DNA of 64,000 nucleotides from Rhodobacteraceae bacterium NBU2976 (GCA_023630215.1 JALPRQ010000001.1:744001-808000); one strand, 5' to 3'. Shown: positions 27,883-38,083, counted from the stretch's first letter. Notes: generated by a model not told the origin, from the sequence alone. Numbers and translations are program-made.

Positions 27883-29301
27883 ATGGGCATCGCGGATATC
27901 ACTGATACGATCTTGCGCGCGGTCGAAGATGCCGCCGACGGGGTGAACGAGATGTTCGAACCGGTTGTTCGCCTTGGGGTGACGGGATTGTCGCGATCAG
28001 GCAAAACGGTGTTCATTACCTCGTTGGTTGCCAATCTTCTGGACCGGGGGCGTATGCCGGGCCTTTTGGCTGTGAGCGATGGGCGAATTCAATCGGCCTT
28101 CCTTCAGCCACAACCCGACGATACGGTGCCGAGGTTCGAATATGAAACCCATCTTGCGGCGCTGACCGGGCCCGAGCCGCACTGGCCACAATCCACCCGC
28201 TCTATCAGTCAGTTACGTCTGTCACTTCGGGTTCGCCCATCAGGTATGCTGTCGGGAATGCGCGCGCCTCAGACCATCCATATCGACATTGTCGATTACC
28301 CGGGCGAATGGCTCTTGGACTTGCCATTGCTTTCGCAGTCTTATGCCGAATGGTCAGAGACGACATTGACACAAGCCCGCGCGAGCGCGCGCGCATCGCT
28401 CGCCGAAGTCTGGCTGGCCCGGTCTGAGGGGAGTGATCCCTCTGCGCCCTTTGATGAGGTCGCTGCACAAGCGTTGGCTGGGGCATTTACCGACTATCTC
28501 CGCGTCAGTCGGGAAAGCGGTTTATCAGGATGTGCGCCGGGTCGTTTCCTGTTGCCCGGGGAACTTGATGGCTCGCCGGTGCTAACATTTGCGCCGCTGC
28601 CGCGACCGGACAAGGTGCGTTCAAAAACCCTGTATGGTGAATTTGAACGCCGCTTTGAATCCTATAAAGCCAAGGTCGTAAAACCTTTTTTCCGAGAACA
28701 TTTCGCAAAAATTGATCGCCAAATTGTGCTGGTCGATGCGCTGGGCGCTATTCATGTCGGGCCTCAAGCGGTCGAGGACTTGCGTGTCGCCATGAGCGAC
28801 GTGCTGACCGCGTTTCGTCCGGGGCGCAATAGCTGGCTGTCACGCATTCTGCGCAAGCGTGTGGAAAAAATTCTGTTCGTTGCGACCAAGGCCGATTACT
28901 TGCACCACACGCAGCACCCGCAGCTAAGTGCCTTGATCAAGGCGATGCTGCGTGATGCCAAAGACCGAGCTGATTTCAAAGGCGCGAAAACTGACGCGAT
29001 GGCTATCGCCAGCCTGCGCGCAACGGTAGAGAAGACGGTCACGCATGCGGGACAAGAACTGCACGCCGTTCAAGGGATATTGGCCAGCACCGGTAAACAA
29101 GCGGCGATGTACGCCGGAGATCTGCCCGATGACCCGGCGCATCTTCTTGTCCCCGCACGCAAGGGCGCGCCACAATGGTTGGACGCGGATTTCGAGATCA
29201 TGCGGTTCGATCCCCCAGTTTTGTCACGTCGGGATGGTGATGGACTGCCGCATATCCGACTGGACAAAGCCCTACAATTTTTAATCGGGGATCGGTTATG
29301 A
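27883..29301 (+). CDS. ycjX: YcjX family P-loop NTPase (DUF463)
   Basis: A 472-residue protein of the YcjX family, stress-associated and often paired with YcjF. Walker A is GLSRSGKTVFITSLVANLL; the conserved HIDIVDYPGEWLLDLPLL follows, and VLVDALGAIHVGPQAVEDLR plus FVATKADYLHH supplies further nucleotide-binding features. The ATG has GGGAAAGAA upstream. Its stop overlaps the start of the GNAT gene (ATGA). It is first of a three-gene operon with a GNAT acetyltransferase and ycjF. Confidence 0.94.
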   Translation: MGIADITDTILRAVEDAADGVNEMFEPVVRLGVTGLSRSGKTVFITSLVANLLDRGRMPGLLAVSDGRIQSAFLQPQPDDTVPRFEYETHLAALTGPEPHWPQSTRSISQLRLSLRVRPSGMLSGMRAPQTIHIDIVDYPGEWLLDLPLLSQSYAEWSETTLTQARASARASLAEVWLARSEGSDPSAPFDEVAAQALAGAFTDYLRVSRESGLSGCAPGRFLLPGELDGSPVLTFAPLPRPDKVRSKTLYGEFERRFESYKAKVVKPFFREHFAKIDRQIVLVDALGAIHVGPQAVEDLRVAMSDVLTAFRPGRNSWLSRILRKRVEKILFVATKADYLHHTQHPQLSALIKAMLRDAKDRADFKGAKTDAMAIASLRATVEKTVTHAGQELHAVQGILASTGKQAAMYAGDLPDDPAHLLVPARKGAPQWLDADFEIMRFDPPVLSRRDGDGLPHIRLDKALQFLIGDRL

Positions 29302-29744
29302 ACATTCGCCCTGCGACCCGAAATGATGCGCAGGCTTGTGCGGATATTTTGCGTGGATGGATGAATGAGAATGACTGGTACGATACGCCTCATCCTGCGG
29401 AAGAAGATATCGACTTCATCACCAGCCTGATCGTCGGTGGCTGGACCAGCGTACTTGTGTCAGACGGAAAGGTTGCGGGATTTCTGGTCCAAGAGAAGTC
29501 GGCGCTGAAGTGCCTGTATCTTGGCGCAGAATATCGCGGCAAAGGTTTTGGCAAAGCGTTGTTGGATCATGCCAAGAATAGTCACCCACCCGGGCTGGAA
29601 TTGTGGACATTTCAACAGAATATCGGCGCACAAAGGTTCTACTTACGCGAAGGCTTTCGCGAGGTGGAACGCACGGACGGGTCTGGTAATGAGGAAAATC
29701 TTCCCGATATACGATATGTCTGGAGGATGTTTGATGAACCCTAA
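29298..29744 (+). CDS. GNAT family N-acetyltransferase
   Basis: A 148-residue single GNAT domain, MNIRPATRNDAQACADILRG at the start, with the acetyl-CoA-binding AEYRGKGFGKALLDHAKN and FQQNIGAQRFYLREGFREVE. The substrate cannot be read from sequence. It overlaps ycjX by 4 bp and the ycjF-like gene by 11 bp, so it is translationally locked between the two. Confidence 0.92.
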   Translation: MNIRPATRNDAQACADILRGWMNENDWYDTPHPAEEDIDFITSLIVGGWTSVLVSDGKVAGFLVQEKSALKCLYLGAEYRGKGFGKALLDHAKNSHPPGLELWTFQQNIGAQRFYLREGFREVERTDGSGNEENLPDIRYVWRMFDEP

Positions 29745-30714
29745 ACGTGGACCCGTCGTGATCGAGGCGGACATCGAGGATGACCTGACCCCGGAAACGG
29801 CAGCGCCGGTGCCTGATATTGTCGAAGGGCGCGCGATGCAGGCCGTAACGGCGATTGCCACACGCCGTCCTTCTTGGTTGTCGCGGATATTCTGGGGTGG
29901 GCTGACGGCACTGGTCGGGATGATGATCTCGGTCGCACTATGGGATTTTGTTGCTGGCCTGCTGACCCGCAATACGCTGCTGGGGCAGGTGGCGCTTGGG
30001 CTGGTTGCGGTGCTGGGATTTGCGCTGATTGTGATCCTGCTGCGGGAACTGGCCGGGTTTGCCCGGTTGGCAAAGATTGACGCGTTGCGCGATGCCGTGC
30101 GCGATGCACAAGCGGGCGGACTACGCAGCGAGGCGGTTGCCACCGCGGAACGGCTGACGCGGCTTTATGCTTCGCGCGAAGATGTGCGATGGGCGCGCAA
30201 GGCGATTGCGGATCAGGAACCGGATCAGTTGGAAGCGGTCGACGTGCTGGCCCTGACAGAGCGCGAGTTGATGGGTCCGCTAGACAAGGCTGCGGTGGCG
30301 GAAATTCAGGCGGCCTCGCGATTGGTGGCGGCAGGCACGGCGCTTGTGCCATTGCCCTTGATGGACGTGCTGGTCGCGCTGACCGCCAATGTGCGGATGG
30401 TGCGGCGGGTTGCGCAGATTTACGGAGGGCGCACCGGAACATTGGGGTCATGGCGCTTGCTGCGGGCCGTCGCAACGCATCTGATTGCCACGGGAGCGGT
30501 GGCGATCGGGGATGATCTGATCGGATCTGTTGCCGGGGGCGGGGCGTTGGCGAAAGTGTCCCGCCGGTTTGGCGAAGGGGTTATCAATGGTGCGCTGACA
30601 GCACGCGTTGGCGTCGCCGCGATGGAGGTGTGCCGCCCAATGCCATTTAGCGTTCTTAAACGCCCGAAAGTCACCGGGATCATCAAAACCGCGCTGGTCG
30701 GCCTGTTCAAATAA
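29734..30714 (+). CDS. ycjF: YcjF family membrane protein (DUF697, TIGR01620-like)
   Basis: A 326-residue inner-membrane protein with two N-terminal membrane segments (IFWGGLTALVGMMISVALWD and GQVALGLVAVLGFALIVILL) and a C-terminal DUF697 domain with further hydrophobic stretches. It is the usual partner of YcjX. The ATG at 29734 is preceded by TGGAGGA at 29721-29727; the longer open frame from 29521 reads through the GNAT gene in another frame and is rejected. Function unknown. Confidence 0.9.
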   Translation: MNPKRGPVVIEADIEDDLTPETAAPVPDIVEGRAMQAVTAIATRRPSWLSRIFWGGLTALVGMMISVALWDFVAGLLTRNTLLGQVALGLVAVLGFALIVILLRELAGFARLAKIDALRDAVRDAQAGGLRSEAVATAERLTRLYASREDVRWARKAIADQEPDQLEAVDVLALTERELMGPLDKAAVAEIQAASRLVAAGTALVPLPLMDVLVALTANVRMVRRVAQIYGGRTGTLGSWRLLRAVATHLIATGAVAIGDDLIGSVAGGGALAKVSRRFGEGVINGALTARVGVAAMEVCRPMPFSVLKRPKVTGIIKTALVGLFK

Positions 30715-30764
30715 AGATTGTTTGCGCTGTCGCGGACCTGTAACCTTTGTGAAAAAACAGAGGG

Positions 30765-33509
30765 ATGAGCGGTATGGACGAGTGGGCTCTGCTGGCGATT
30801 TTGGTCTTTTTGATCGCAGTCGTTCTGCCGATAGGGTTGTTCTTTGCGCAGCTGGGAACCAACCGCAAAATCCGCGAATTGCGCACGGAGATAGAGGCGC
30901 TGAAACGTACGCCGCGCCCATCGGTGCAAGCTGAGACGATAGCTGAAACACCTGCGAGATGGATTGATCCGGAATCCACACCGGAACAAGACCCCGAACC
31001 GATTGCGGGAAGCGAAACCGATCCAATCGCAGCATCTGAACCGCCTGCGCCAGAAATCACCCCGATCTGGCAGAGTCGCGCAAATGCAGATGAAACGGTC
31101 GATGAACCCTCTACCCCGAAAGCGTTTGTGTTCAAAGAAGGGTTTGGCGAGAAGATCGGCACGTGGCTGCAAAAGAATTGGTTCTTTGCAGTTGCCGCCG
31201 TGTCACTGGCATTGGCAGGCGTTTTCCTTGTCCAATATGGCGTCGAAAAAGGCCTGCTGACCGAGCGGATGCGGGTCATGGCTGCAATCGGGTTGGGGGC
31301 CATTCTGATTGCTGTTGGCGAATATGTGCGCCGTAAACTCGGCGATGACGAGGAGGGGTCGTTTGAACTGATGCCGTCGGTCTTTTCGGGCGCGGGGCTG
31401 GTGTCGATCTTTGCCGGAATCTTGGCGGCGCGGATGCTTTATGGCTTGATCGGGCCGACGCCCGCGCTGATTGGGCTGACGGTTGTTGGTTTGTGTGCGA
31501 TTGTGTTCGGCTGGTATTATGGTCCGTTCCTGGCGATCATGGGTGTGTTTGGTGCGTTGCTGGCGCCGTTTATCGTGGGCGGTGGCGGCGAGAATGCGGC
31601 GTTCCTGTATTACTTTTTTGCCGGTATCGGGGCCATTGCGCTGGCCATTGACAGTTTTAAACGCTGGGCGTGGCTGTCTGCGCTTGGGTTAATTGGCACA
31701 TTTGTGGCGGTTTGGGTCCTTTACGCCGCCATTGGCGAGCCACTTCATCTGCTGGCGTTCGCGCTGATCATCGCGGCACTTGCGCTGATCCTGCCAGAGC
31801 GGCGGTTGATCCCGACCTATGACGGCGCAATGCTGTCTGACATCGTCCGTGCCGGACAGGATAAGTCTAAACGACCCGAATTCCCAACCCGTGTGTCCGG
31901 TCTGACCTTTATTGCCTCGGGCATTCTTATCGGGATTGCATTTATGGATAATCCCGGCACGCTTTGGCCAGTGCTGACAGCATTATCGGTTATGTTAATC
32001 GCAGCGATATTCTGGTTGCGCCATGCGCCTGCCTTGTCCGATCTGGCGTTTTTACCTGCATTGGGCGGGCTGGCCGCGATTTACTACGAAGGTTTTTGGA
32101 GCGGTGATGTCTGGAAGGCTTGGCGTGCAGGGATCGAGCGGGAAAGTCTGGACTTTCCGCCACCAACATTGGCGATCTTGCTCGGCGGTGCGCTGGTTGT
32201 GACGCTGATCTTTGCTTGGCGCAGTTGGAAAGGGGGACGGTTCCCGCGGATCGACGCTGGGTTCGGGGCGGCTTTCGCCGTGCTGATTGCTATCGTATTG
32301 GAGGTCGTTTGGACCCCGCATTTCGTGCTGGGGGAAACCGTCTGGGCACTTTATCTGGCGGCGGTGGCGGTCGTGATGACGGTCCTGACCGAACGGTTCG
32401 CGCGTATCGACCGTGAGGACCGCACCCGCCCCGCGCTGTTTGCGCTGTCGGCGATCACGATGGTCAGTTTCATGTGCTTCGTCCTGTTCGGGTCCATGGG
32501 TCTGACGATCTCGCTTGCTGTTCTGGCACTGGCGGCGACGGTCATGGCGCAGCGGTTCAATCTGCCATTGCTGGATTATTACACGCAGGTTGCGGCCGTG
32601 GCCGTGTCCTGGCGTTTGGTGATCATGCCCGGGTTCGTTCACGCCTTTGATGCGCCGATCTCCGAGGTTCTTGCGACCTATGGCATCTCCATCGGTTTAC
32701 TGGTCGCGGGCTATTGGCTGCGGCGCAAGGATGCGGGTCTAAGCTTACGGGTTGTGTTGGAAAGTGCGGTCTGGTCGCTGGGCGGTGTCTTCGCCTGCGT
32801 CCTATTGGTGCGGTTTATCGACTGGATCGACGCGGACAGCCCATTTGTCATCATTTCGGTCATCGGTACGATCTGGCTAATCCTTGCCTTCAACCAGCTT
32901 TGGCGCATACGCGAAGGGGTTGGGTTGCGAAAGACGCGGATTGTTCTGTTTTCGGCCTATTTTCTTATTGGTATCGCGGCGGTCGGCTTGGCGCTGACCC
33001 TGTTCAACCCAATATTTGGCGGGTGGTTCGGTGGCTATGCGGCCGGGCCGTATATCTTCGACAATCTGTTTGTCGCCTATGCCATTCCGGCGGTGCTCTT
33101 TGCCTTTGTGGCGATCCGGTTCGGACATATCCGAATGCTGATGCGTAAGCTAAATGGTGCGGTCGCGGCGCTGTTGTTAGCGGTCTATATCGGGCTGGAA
33201 ATCCGACGCTGGTGGCATGGGCCGAACCTAAGCCAAGGTCCAACAACTGATGGCGAGCTGTATAGCTACACTGTGGCGATGCTTGTCGCGTCGGCCGTGT
33301 TGCTGGGCTTTGCCTTTGTGCGCAAATCGGCTTTGTTGCGCAAACTGGCACTGGCTGGGGTGGCGCTGACCGTGGCCAAGGTGTTCTTGATCGACATGTC
33401 GGGGCTGGCCGGGCTGATCCGCGTGGTCTCGTTCCTGGTGCTGGGTCTGGTGCTGGCCGCGATGGCTTGGGTGAACCGGATATTGCAGAAGAACGAAGCG
33501 GCGGAGTAA
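30765..33509 (+). CDS. DUF2339 large multi-spanning membrane protein
   Basis: A 914-residue protein with one N-terminal membrane anchor (WALLAILVFLIAVVLPIGLF), a cytoplasmic Pro/Glu-rich linker (about 40-120) and then more than 20 consecutive hydrophobic helices to the C terminus. The boundary sequence GFGEKIGTWLQKNWFFAVAA is characteristic of DUF2339 proteins, whose function is unknown. It lies 50 bp downstream of ycjF and may be in the same operon. A second ATG at 30774 is an alternative start. Confidence 0.9.
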   Translation: MSGMDEWALLAILVFLIAVVLPIGLFFAQLGTNRKIRELRTEIEALKRTPRPSVQAETIAETPARWIDPESTPEQDPEPIAGSETDPIAASEPPAPEITPIWQSRANADETVDEPSTPKAFVFKEGFGEKIGTWLQKNWFFAVAAVSLALAGVFLVQYGVEKGLLTERMRVMAAIGLGAILIAVGEYVRRKLGDDEEGSFELMPSVFSGAGLVSIFAGILAARMLYGLIGPTPALIGLTVVGLCAIVFGWYYGPFLAIMGVFGALLAPFIVGGGGENAAFLYYFFAGIGAIALAIDSFKRWAWLSALGLIGTFVAVWVLYAAIGEPLHLLAFALIIAALALILPERRLIPTYDGAMLSDIVRAGQDKSKRPEFPTRVSGLTFIASGILIGIAFMDNPGTLWPVLTALSVMLIAAIFWLRHAPALSDLAFLPALGGLAAIYYEGFWSGDVWKAWRAGIERESLDFPPPTLAILLGGALVVTLIFAWRSWKGGRFPRIDAGFGAAFAVLIAIVLEVVWTPHFVLGETVWALYLAAVAVVMTVLTERFARIDREDRTRPALFALSAITMVSFMCFVLFGSMGLTISLAVLALAATVMAQRFNLPLLDYYTQVAAVAVSWRLVIMPGFVHAFDAPISEVLATYGISIGLLVAGYWLRRKDAGLSLRVVLESAVWSLGGVFACVLLVRFIDWIDADSPFVIISVIGTIWLILAFNQLWRIREGVGLRKTRIVLFSAYFLIGIAAVGLALTLFNPIFGGWFGGYAAGPYIFDNLFVAYAIPAVLFAFVAIRFGHIRMLMRKLNGAVAALLLAVYIGLEIRRWWHGPNLSQGPTTDGELYSYTVAMLVASAVLLGFAFVRKSALLRKLALAGVALTVAKVFLIDMSGLAGLIRVVSFLVLGLVLAAMAWVNRILQKNEAAE

Positions 33510-33680
33510 AATATGCAACGTAGCGCCTGGCCCGAGGGTGGGCGTGAACGTGCCCGCCCGTGGGGGTGGGGCAGGCGCGTGCCAAGTCATGCTGATTTGT
33601 CAGAGATTCCGGAAAAGTCAGAAATCGGTGCGGGCTGGTGCTCGCCCGGCGGCTGACGCCTTTATTCCAGACGGGAATGA

Positions 33681-34877
33681 TCAGGGCAAAGTATCCCAGT
33701 AATTTCCCGATGGTTTCGCATTGGTTCGGATAGGTTTCACCAAATCCCCGCTGACAATCCGCGTCATGATCCGCTGCGTCAGCATCAGTTTATTGACGGT
33801 GGCGAACAGCGTGTTGCGCAAAATCGGCAGGATCAGCCTGTTGGATTGATAGACGGGTGTGAAATACCGGCTCATCCCCTGATAGGTTGCCAGGTGCCGC
33901 TGACGGCTTTGGGCGTATTGGCGCAACGCTGACTCCACCGGCAGGGCAACCAACGCCATGGCCAGCGCCTGCGCATCTAGCAGCGCCATGTTTGCCCCTT
34001 GCCCCAACTGCGGGCTGGTCGTATGGGCGGCATCGCCAATATAGGCCAGCGCCCGGTCATAGGGTTGATAAAGCGTGCCGTGGGAATAGCTGGCGAATGT
34101 CATGTCGTTATGGTGGGCGATCTGATCCAGAAACGGGGCCATGCTCGGCCAGAAACGAATGACGTCGGCCTTCCAGTCTTCCAGTGGGGTTTCCTGCCAG
34201 TCCGGGTAATCCGAGACAGGCAGCGACCAGAAAATGGCGGCTTTTTGCGTCGTTTCGCCCGGTAGGGTGCCGATGGGCAGGATCCCCGCCATCTTGCTGG
34301 CGCGGTGATAACGCTGGGTTAACTGTTGGGGGACTTTGCCCCCCTCGGCCCAATCGACCGACGCCCAGAGCGCCCCAAACGGCAAGGGTTTGCGTTTGAG
34401 CGGTGACAGGACGGACCGCGCCCCGCTGGCGTCGATGACCAGATCGAACGGGTAGGTCTGGTCGTTCTCCAACTGAATATGCCGTTTCCCGTCGATCAGC
34501 GGTGCGGCGGTGACTCGGGCGGCACTGATGATCTGGCAGCCCGCCTTAGCCGCTGCCTGATACAGCGCGTCAAACAGGCTGGCGCGATGGATAGCGAGGC
34601 CGCGTGCTTTACCATAATTGACATCCAGCACGGTCTTTCCGTTTTCCGAGCCATACATTCGCGCGATGGGGGCAGCGTGGCGACGGACAGCCTCGCCCGC
34701 GCCGATCCGGTCCAGTACGTCCATACCGACGGGCTGGATCATCAGGCCGGACCCGACAGGCGCAGGCGTGTCAAATTGGTCGAAAATCGTGACCGCATGA
34801 CCCTGTTGACGCAACAGTGACCCGGCCGCCAGACCGCCAATCCCACATCCCGCAATGCCAACCGATAGCTGTTCCAT
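33681..34877 (-). CDS. FAD-dependent monooxygenase/oxidoreductase (UbiH/aromatic-hydroxylase-like)
   Basis: A 398-residue flavoprotein. The dinucleotide-binding VGIAGCGIGGLAAGSLLRQQ is at the N terminus, DLVIDASGARS in the middle, and the second FAD motif YIGDAAHTTSPQLGQGANMA before the C-terminal part, all typical of group A flavin monooxygenases. The start at 34877 (MEQLSVG) is chosen because the FAD motif must be N-terminal; the frame is open to 34991. Substrate unknown. It is divergent from ileS and apparently single. Confidence 0.9.
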   Translation of the reverse strand: MEQLSVGIAGCGIGGLAAGSLLRQQGHAVTIFDQFDTPAPVGSGLMIQPVGMDVLDRIGAGEAVRRHAAPIARMYGSENGKTVLDVNYGKARGLAIHRASLFDALYQAAAKAGCQIISAARVTAAPLIDGKRHIQLENDQTYPFDLVIDASGARSVLSPLKRKPLPFGALWASVDWAEGGKVPQQLTQRYHRASKMAGILPIGTLPGETTQKAAIFWSLPVSDYPDWQETPLEDWKADVIRFWPSMAPFLDQIAHHNDMTFASYSHGTLYQPYDRALAYIGDAAHTTSPQLGQGANMALLDAQALAMALVALPVESALRQYAQSRQRHLATYQGMSRYFTPVYQSNRLILPILRNTLFATVNKLMLTQRIMTRIVSGDLVKPIRTNAKPSGNYWDTLP

Positions 34878-35089
34878 GCCGCCCTGATACACCCGCCGCG
34901 GCGGATTGTCAGCGCAAACCATAACGGGCTGGACCTTGGCCAAAGCCGGGTCTATAACCCGCGCCATGTTTACACTGTTCGGCATCATCATTCGAATTAG
35001 TGGCCCGGCCTCCTAAGGATGCCGGGAAAAGGTGTATGGAATGACCGCACCGCTCTCTTCATGCCAATTCACACGACCGGAGCCACGCC

Positions 35090-37999
35090 ATGTGTGCCGA
35101 CACGCCTGACTATAAAGACACATTAAACCTGCCCGAAACCGACTTCCCAATGCGCGCGGGCCTGCCCAATCGCGAGCCGGAATGGCTGCAAAAATGGGCC
35201 GACCTGAAGGTCTATGACCGCCTGCGCGAAAAGACAGGGCGCAAACCCTTTACGCTGCATGACGGCCCGCCCTATGCGAACGGCCATCTGCATATTGGCC
35301 ATGCACTGAACAAGACGATCAAGGATATGATTGTCCGTTCCCACCAGATGATGGGATTTGATGCGCGGTATGTCCCCGGCTGGGACTGCCACGGCCTGCC
35401 CATCGAATGGAAGATCGAGGAGCAGTATCGCGCCAAGGGTAAGAACAAGGACGACGTTGACGTTGTGACCTTCCGCCAGGAATGCCGTAAATTCGCCGAG
35501 GGTTGGGTGGATATCCAGCGCGAGGAGTTCAAGCGTTTGGGTGTGCAGGGCAATTGGGATGATCCGTACCTCACGATGGATTACCATGCCGAGGCGGTAA
35601 TCGCCGACGAGTTCATGAAATTCCTGATGAATGGTTCACTGTATCAGGGGTCGAAGCCTGTGATGTGGTCGCCGGTTGAGAAGACGGCACTGGCCGAGGC
35701 GGAGATCGAATATCACGATCACAAAAGCCACACGATCTGGGTGCCGTTTAAGGTGTGCGAAAAAGGGGCGGCGCAGGACGATCTGCAGAACGCTAAAGTC
35801 GTTATCTGGACCACTACTCCCTGGACGATCCCATCCAACAAGGCCGTCGCCTACAACTCGAAAATCGCCTATGGCCTTTACGAGGTTACAGGCCGTCCCG
35901 AAGAATGCTGGTGCCGGATCGGCGACCGCTATGTGCTGGCCGATGCGCTGGCCGAAGAGACCCTTGCCAAGGCACGACTGGATGACACGATGTATCGTCG
36001 TTTGCGTGACGTGGATACGGCGGAATTCGAGGGTATGGTCTGCGCCCACCCTTTCGCAGGGTTGGAAGGCGCCAATGGATTTTGGGACTATGACGTTCCG
36101 ATGATCGACGGGGATCATGTCACCGACGATGCGGGGACAGGCTTTGTGCACACCGCACCCAGCCACGGGGCCGACGACTATGAAGCCTTCGTCAAGCGCA
36201 ACTGGATGGACCGCATGACCCACAATGTGGGTGAAGAGTCCGAATTCCTCCCCCACGTTCCGTTTTTCGCGGGTCTTCAGGTCTTTGACCGCAAGGGTAA
36301 GGAAGGGAAAGCGAACGCGGCGGTGATCGACAAGCTGGTCGAAGCCAAGGGGATCATTGCGCGGGGGCAGGTGAAACATTCCTACCCGCATTCGTGGCGA
36401 TCCAAAGCGCCTGTAATCTTCCGCAACACGCCGCAATGGTTTGCCGCGATTGATGTGCCGGTGGGGGGCGATGATGCTTATGGTAAGACAATCCGCGAAC
36501 GGGCGCTGACCTCGATTGATAAACTGGTGAAATTCACGCCGCAGAGCGGGCGCAATCGTCTGTATGCGATGATCGAAACCCGGCCCGACTGGGTGCTGTC
36601 GCGCCAGCGGGCATGGGGAGTGCCGCTGACCTGCTTCACCAAGAAAGGGGCGCTGCCAACCGACAAAGGTTTCTTGCTGCGCAATGACAAGGTTAACGCG
36701 CGGATCAAGGCGGCGTTCGAAGAAGGTGGCGCCGATGTCTGGTACGCGGATGGCTTCAAGGCCAAGATGCTGGACGGGATCGTGGACCCTGACGAGTATG
36801 AACAGGTGTTTGACGTGCTTGACGTGTGGTTTGACTCTGGTTCGACCCACGCCTTTGTCCTGCGCGACCGCGCAGACGGGACCGATGACGGTATCGCCGA
36901 TGTTTATATGGAGGGCACAGACCAGCATCGCGGGTGGTTCCATTCCTCGCTGTTGCAAGGTTGCGGAACGATTGGACGTGCACCCTATCGGAACGTCGTG
37001 ACGCACGGGTTTACGCTGGATGAAAAGGGCATGAAAATGTCCAAATCCATCGGCAACACCATCGTGCCGGAAGAGGTCGTGAAGCAGTATGGTGCCGACA
37101 TCCTGCGGCTTTGGGTGGCGCAGTCGGATTATACGTCCGACCAGCGGATCGGGCCGGAAATCCTAAAAGGCGTCGCCGACAGCTACCGCCGCCTGCGCAA
37201 CACGATGCGATTCATGCTGGGGAATCTCGCGACGTTTGACGAAGCGAAACGCGTCGCCCCAGCGGACATGCCGGAGCTGGAACGCTGGGTGCTGCACCGT
37301 CTGGCGGAGCTGGATACGGTTGTGCGTGACGGGTATGCGGCGTTTGACTTCCAAGGGGTCTTCTCGGCGTTGTTCCAGTTCTGCACGGTGGACCTCTCGT
37401 CGGTCTATTTCGATATCCGTAAGGATGCGCTTTATTGCGATGGCGACACGAACCGCCGTTTGTCAGCGTTGAGCGTGCTGGACCTGCTGTTCCACCGTCT
37501 GACGACATGGCTGGCCCCAATCCTCGTGTTCACGATGGAGGACGTCTGGCTGCACCGCTTCCCGGGCGCAGACAGTTCCGTGCATCTGGTCGATATGCCC
37601 GACACGCCGGCCGATTGGCGGGACGAGGCGCTGGGTGCGAAGTGGGAGGCTATCCGCAAAGTACGGCGCGTGGTGACCGCGGCGCTGGAAATTCAGCGGC
37701 AGGAGAAGGTGATCGGTGCCTCGCTAGAGGCTGCACCAACGGTGCATGTGCGGGATGCCGAGATGCTGACCATCGTCAAATCCGTGGATTTTGCCGATCT
37801 GTGCATCACGTCTGACCTGAGCCTGACCAACGACCCGATCCCGGCGGAGGCGTTCCGCCTGCCGGAAGTTGAGGGCGTTGGCGTTGTCTTTGAAAAGGCC
37901 GACGGCGAGAAATGCCAGCGCTGCTGGAAAATCCTACCAGACGTGGGGACACATAGCCACGCGGGCGTCTGCGGCCGCTGCGACGAGGCGCTAGGCTAA
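35090..37999 (+). CDS. ileS: Isoleucyl-tRNA synthetase
   Basis: A 969-residue class I aminoacyl-tRNA synthetase charging tRNA-Ile. HIGH is at residues 68-71 and KMSKS at 649-653; the editing (CP1) domain lies between, and the C terminus has the zinc ribbon CQRCWKIL...CGRCDEALG. Length matches the bacterial type. GGAG lies 8 bp before the ATG. It has its own terminator. Confidence 0.98.
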   Translation: MCADTPDYKDTLNLPETDFPMRAGLPNREPEWLQKWADLKVYDRLREKTGRKPFTLHDGPPYANGHLHIGHALNKTIKDMIVRSHQMMGFDARYVPGWDCHGLPIEWKIEEQYRAKGKNKDDVDVVTFRQECRKFAEGWVDIQREEFKRLGVQGNWDDPYLTMDYHAEAVIADEFMKFLMNGSLYQGSKPVMWSPVEKTALAEAEIEYHDHKSHTIWVPFKVCEKGAAQDDLQNAKVVIWTTTPWTIPSNKAVAYNSKIAYGLYEVTGRPEECWCRIGDRYVLADALAEETLAKARLDDTMYRRLRDVDTAEFEGMVCAHPFAGLEGANGFWDYDVPMIDGDHVTDDAGTGFVHTAPSHGADDYEAFVKRNWMDRMTHNVGEESEFLPHVPFFAGLQVFDRKGKEGKANAAVIDKLVEAKGIIARGQVKHSYPHSWRSKAPVIFRNTPQWFAAIDVPVGGDDAYGKTIRERALTSIDKLVKFTPQSGRNRLYAMIETRPDWVLSRQRAWGVPLTCFTKKGALPTDKGFLLRNDKVNARIKAAFEEGGADVWYADGFKAKMLDGIVDPDEYEQVFDVLDVWFDSGSTHAFVLRDRADGTDDGIADVYMEGTDQHRGWFHSSLLQGCGTIGRAPYRNVVTHGFTLDEKGMKMSKSIGNTIVPEEVVKQYGADILRLWVAQSDYTSDQRIGPEILKGVADSYRRLRNTMRFMLGNLATFDEAKRVAPADMPELERWVLHRLAELDTVVRDGYAAFDFQGVFSALFQFCTVDLSSVYFDIRKDALYCDGDTNRRLSALSVLDLLFHRLTTWLAPILVFTMEDVWLHRFPGADSSVHLVDMPDTPADWRDEALGAKWEAIRKVRRVVTAALEIQRQEKVIGASLEAAPTVHVRDAEMLTIVKSVDFADLCITSDLSLTNDPIPAEAFRLPEVEGVGVVFEKADGEKCQRCWKILPDVGTHSHAGVCGRCDEALG

Positions 38000-38005
38000 C
38001 TTCGG

Positions 38006-38035
38006 AACCCGGCTGCGATGGCCGGGTTTCTTTTT
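38006..38035 (+). terminator. Rho-independent terminator of ileS
   Basis: AACCCGGC (38006-38013) pairs with GCCGGGTT (38021-38028) around a 7-nt loop and is followed by TCTTTTTCT on the plus strand, 6 bp after the ileS stop codon. Confidence 0.92.
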
Positions 38036-38051
38036 CTGCAATATAGGACTT

Positions 38052-38073
38052 GTCATATAAGATAAGTCATATA
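38052..38073 (+). promoter_or_regulatory. Direct-repeat candidate operator for the PadR gene
   Basis: GTCATATA occurs at 38052-38059 and again at 38066-38073, a 14-bp period, immediately upstream of the PadR-family start at 38084. PadR-family repressors commonly autoregulate through sites overlapping their own promoter. The repeat is direct rather than the palindrome usual for the family, so the assignment is tentative. Confidence 0.4.
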
Positions 38074-38083
38074 TACAGACGTC

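Noticed and set aside
35636-37006. 456-codon minus-strand frame opposite ileS
   Set aside because: Shadow of the ileS reading frame with no supporting motif.
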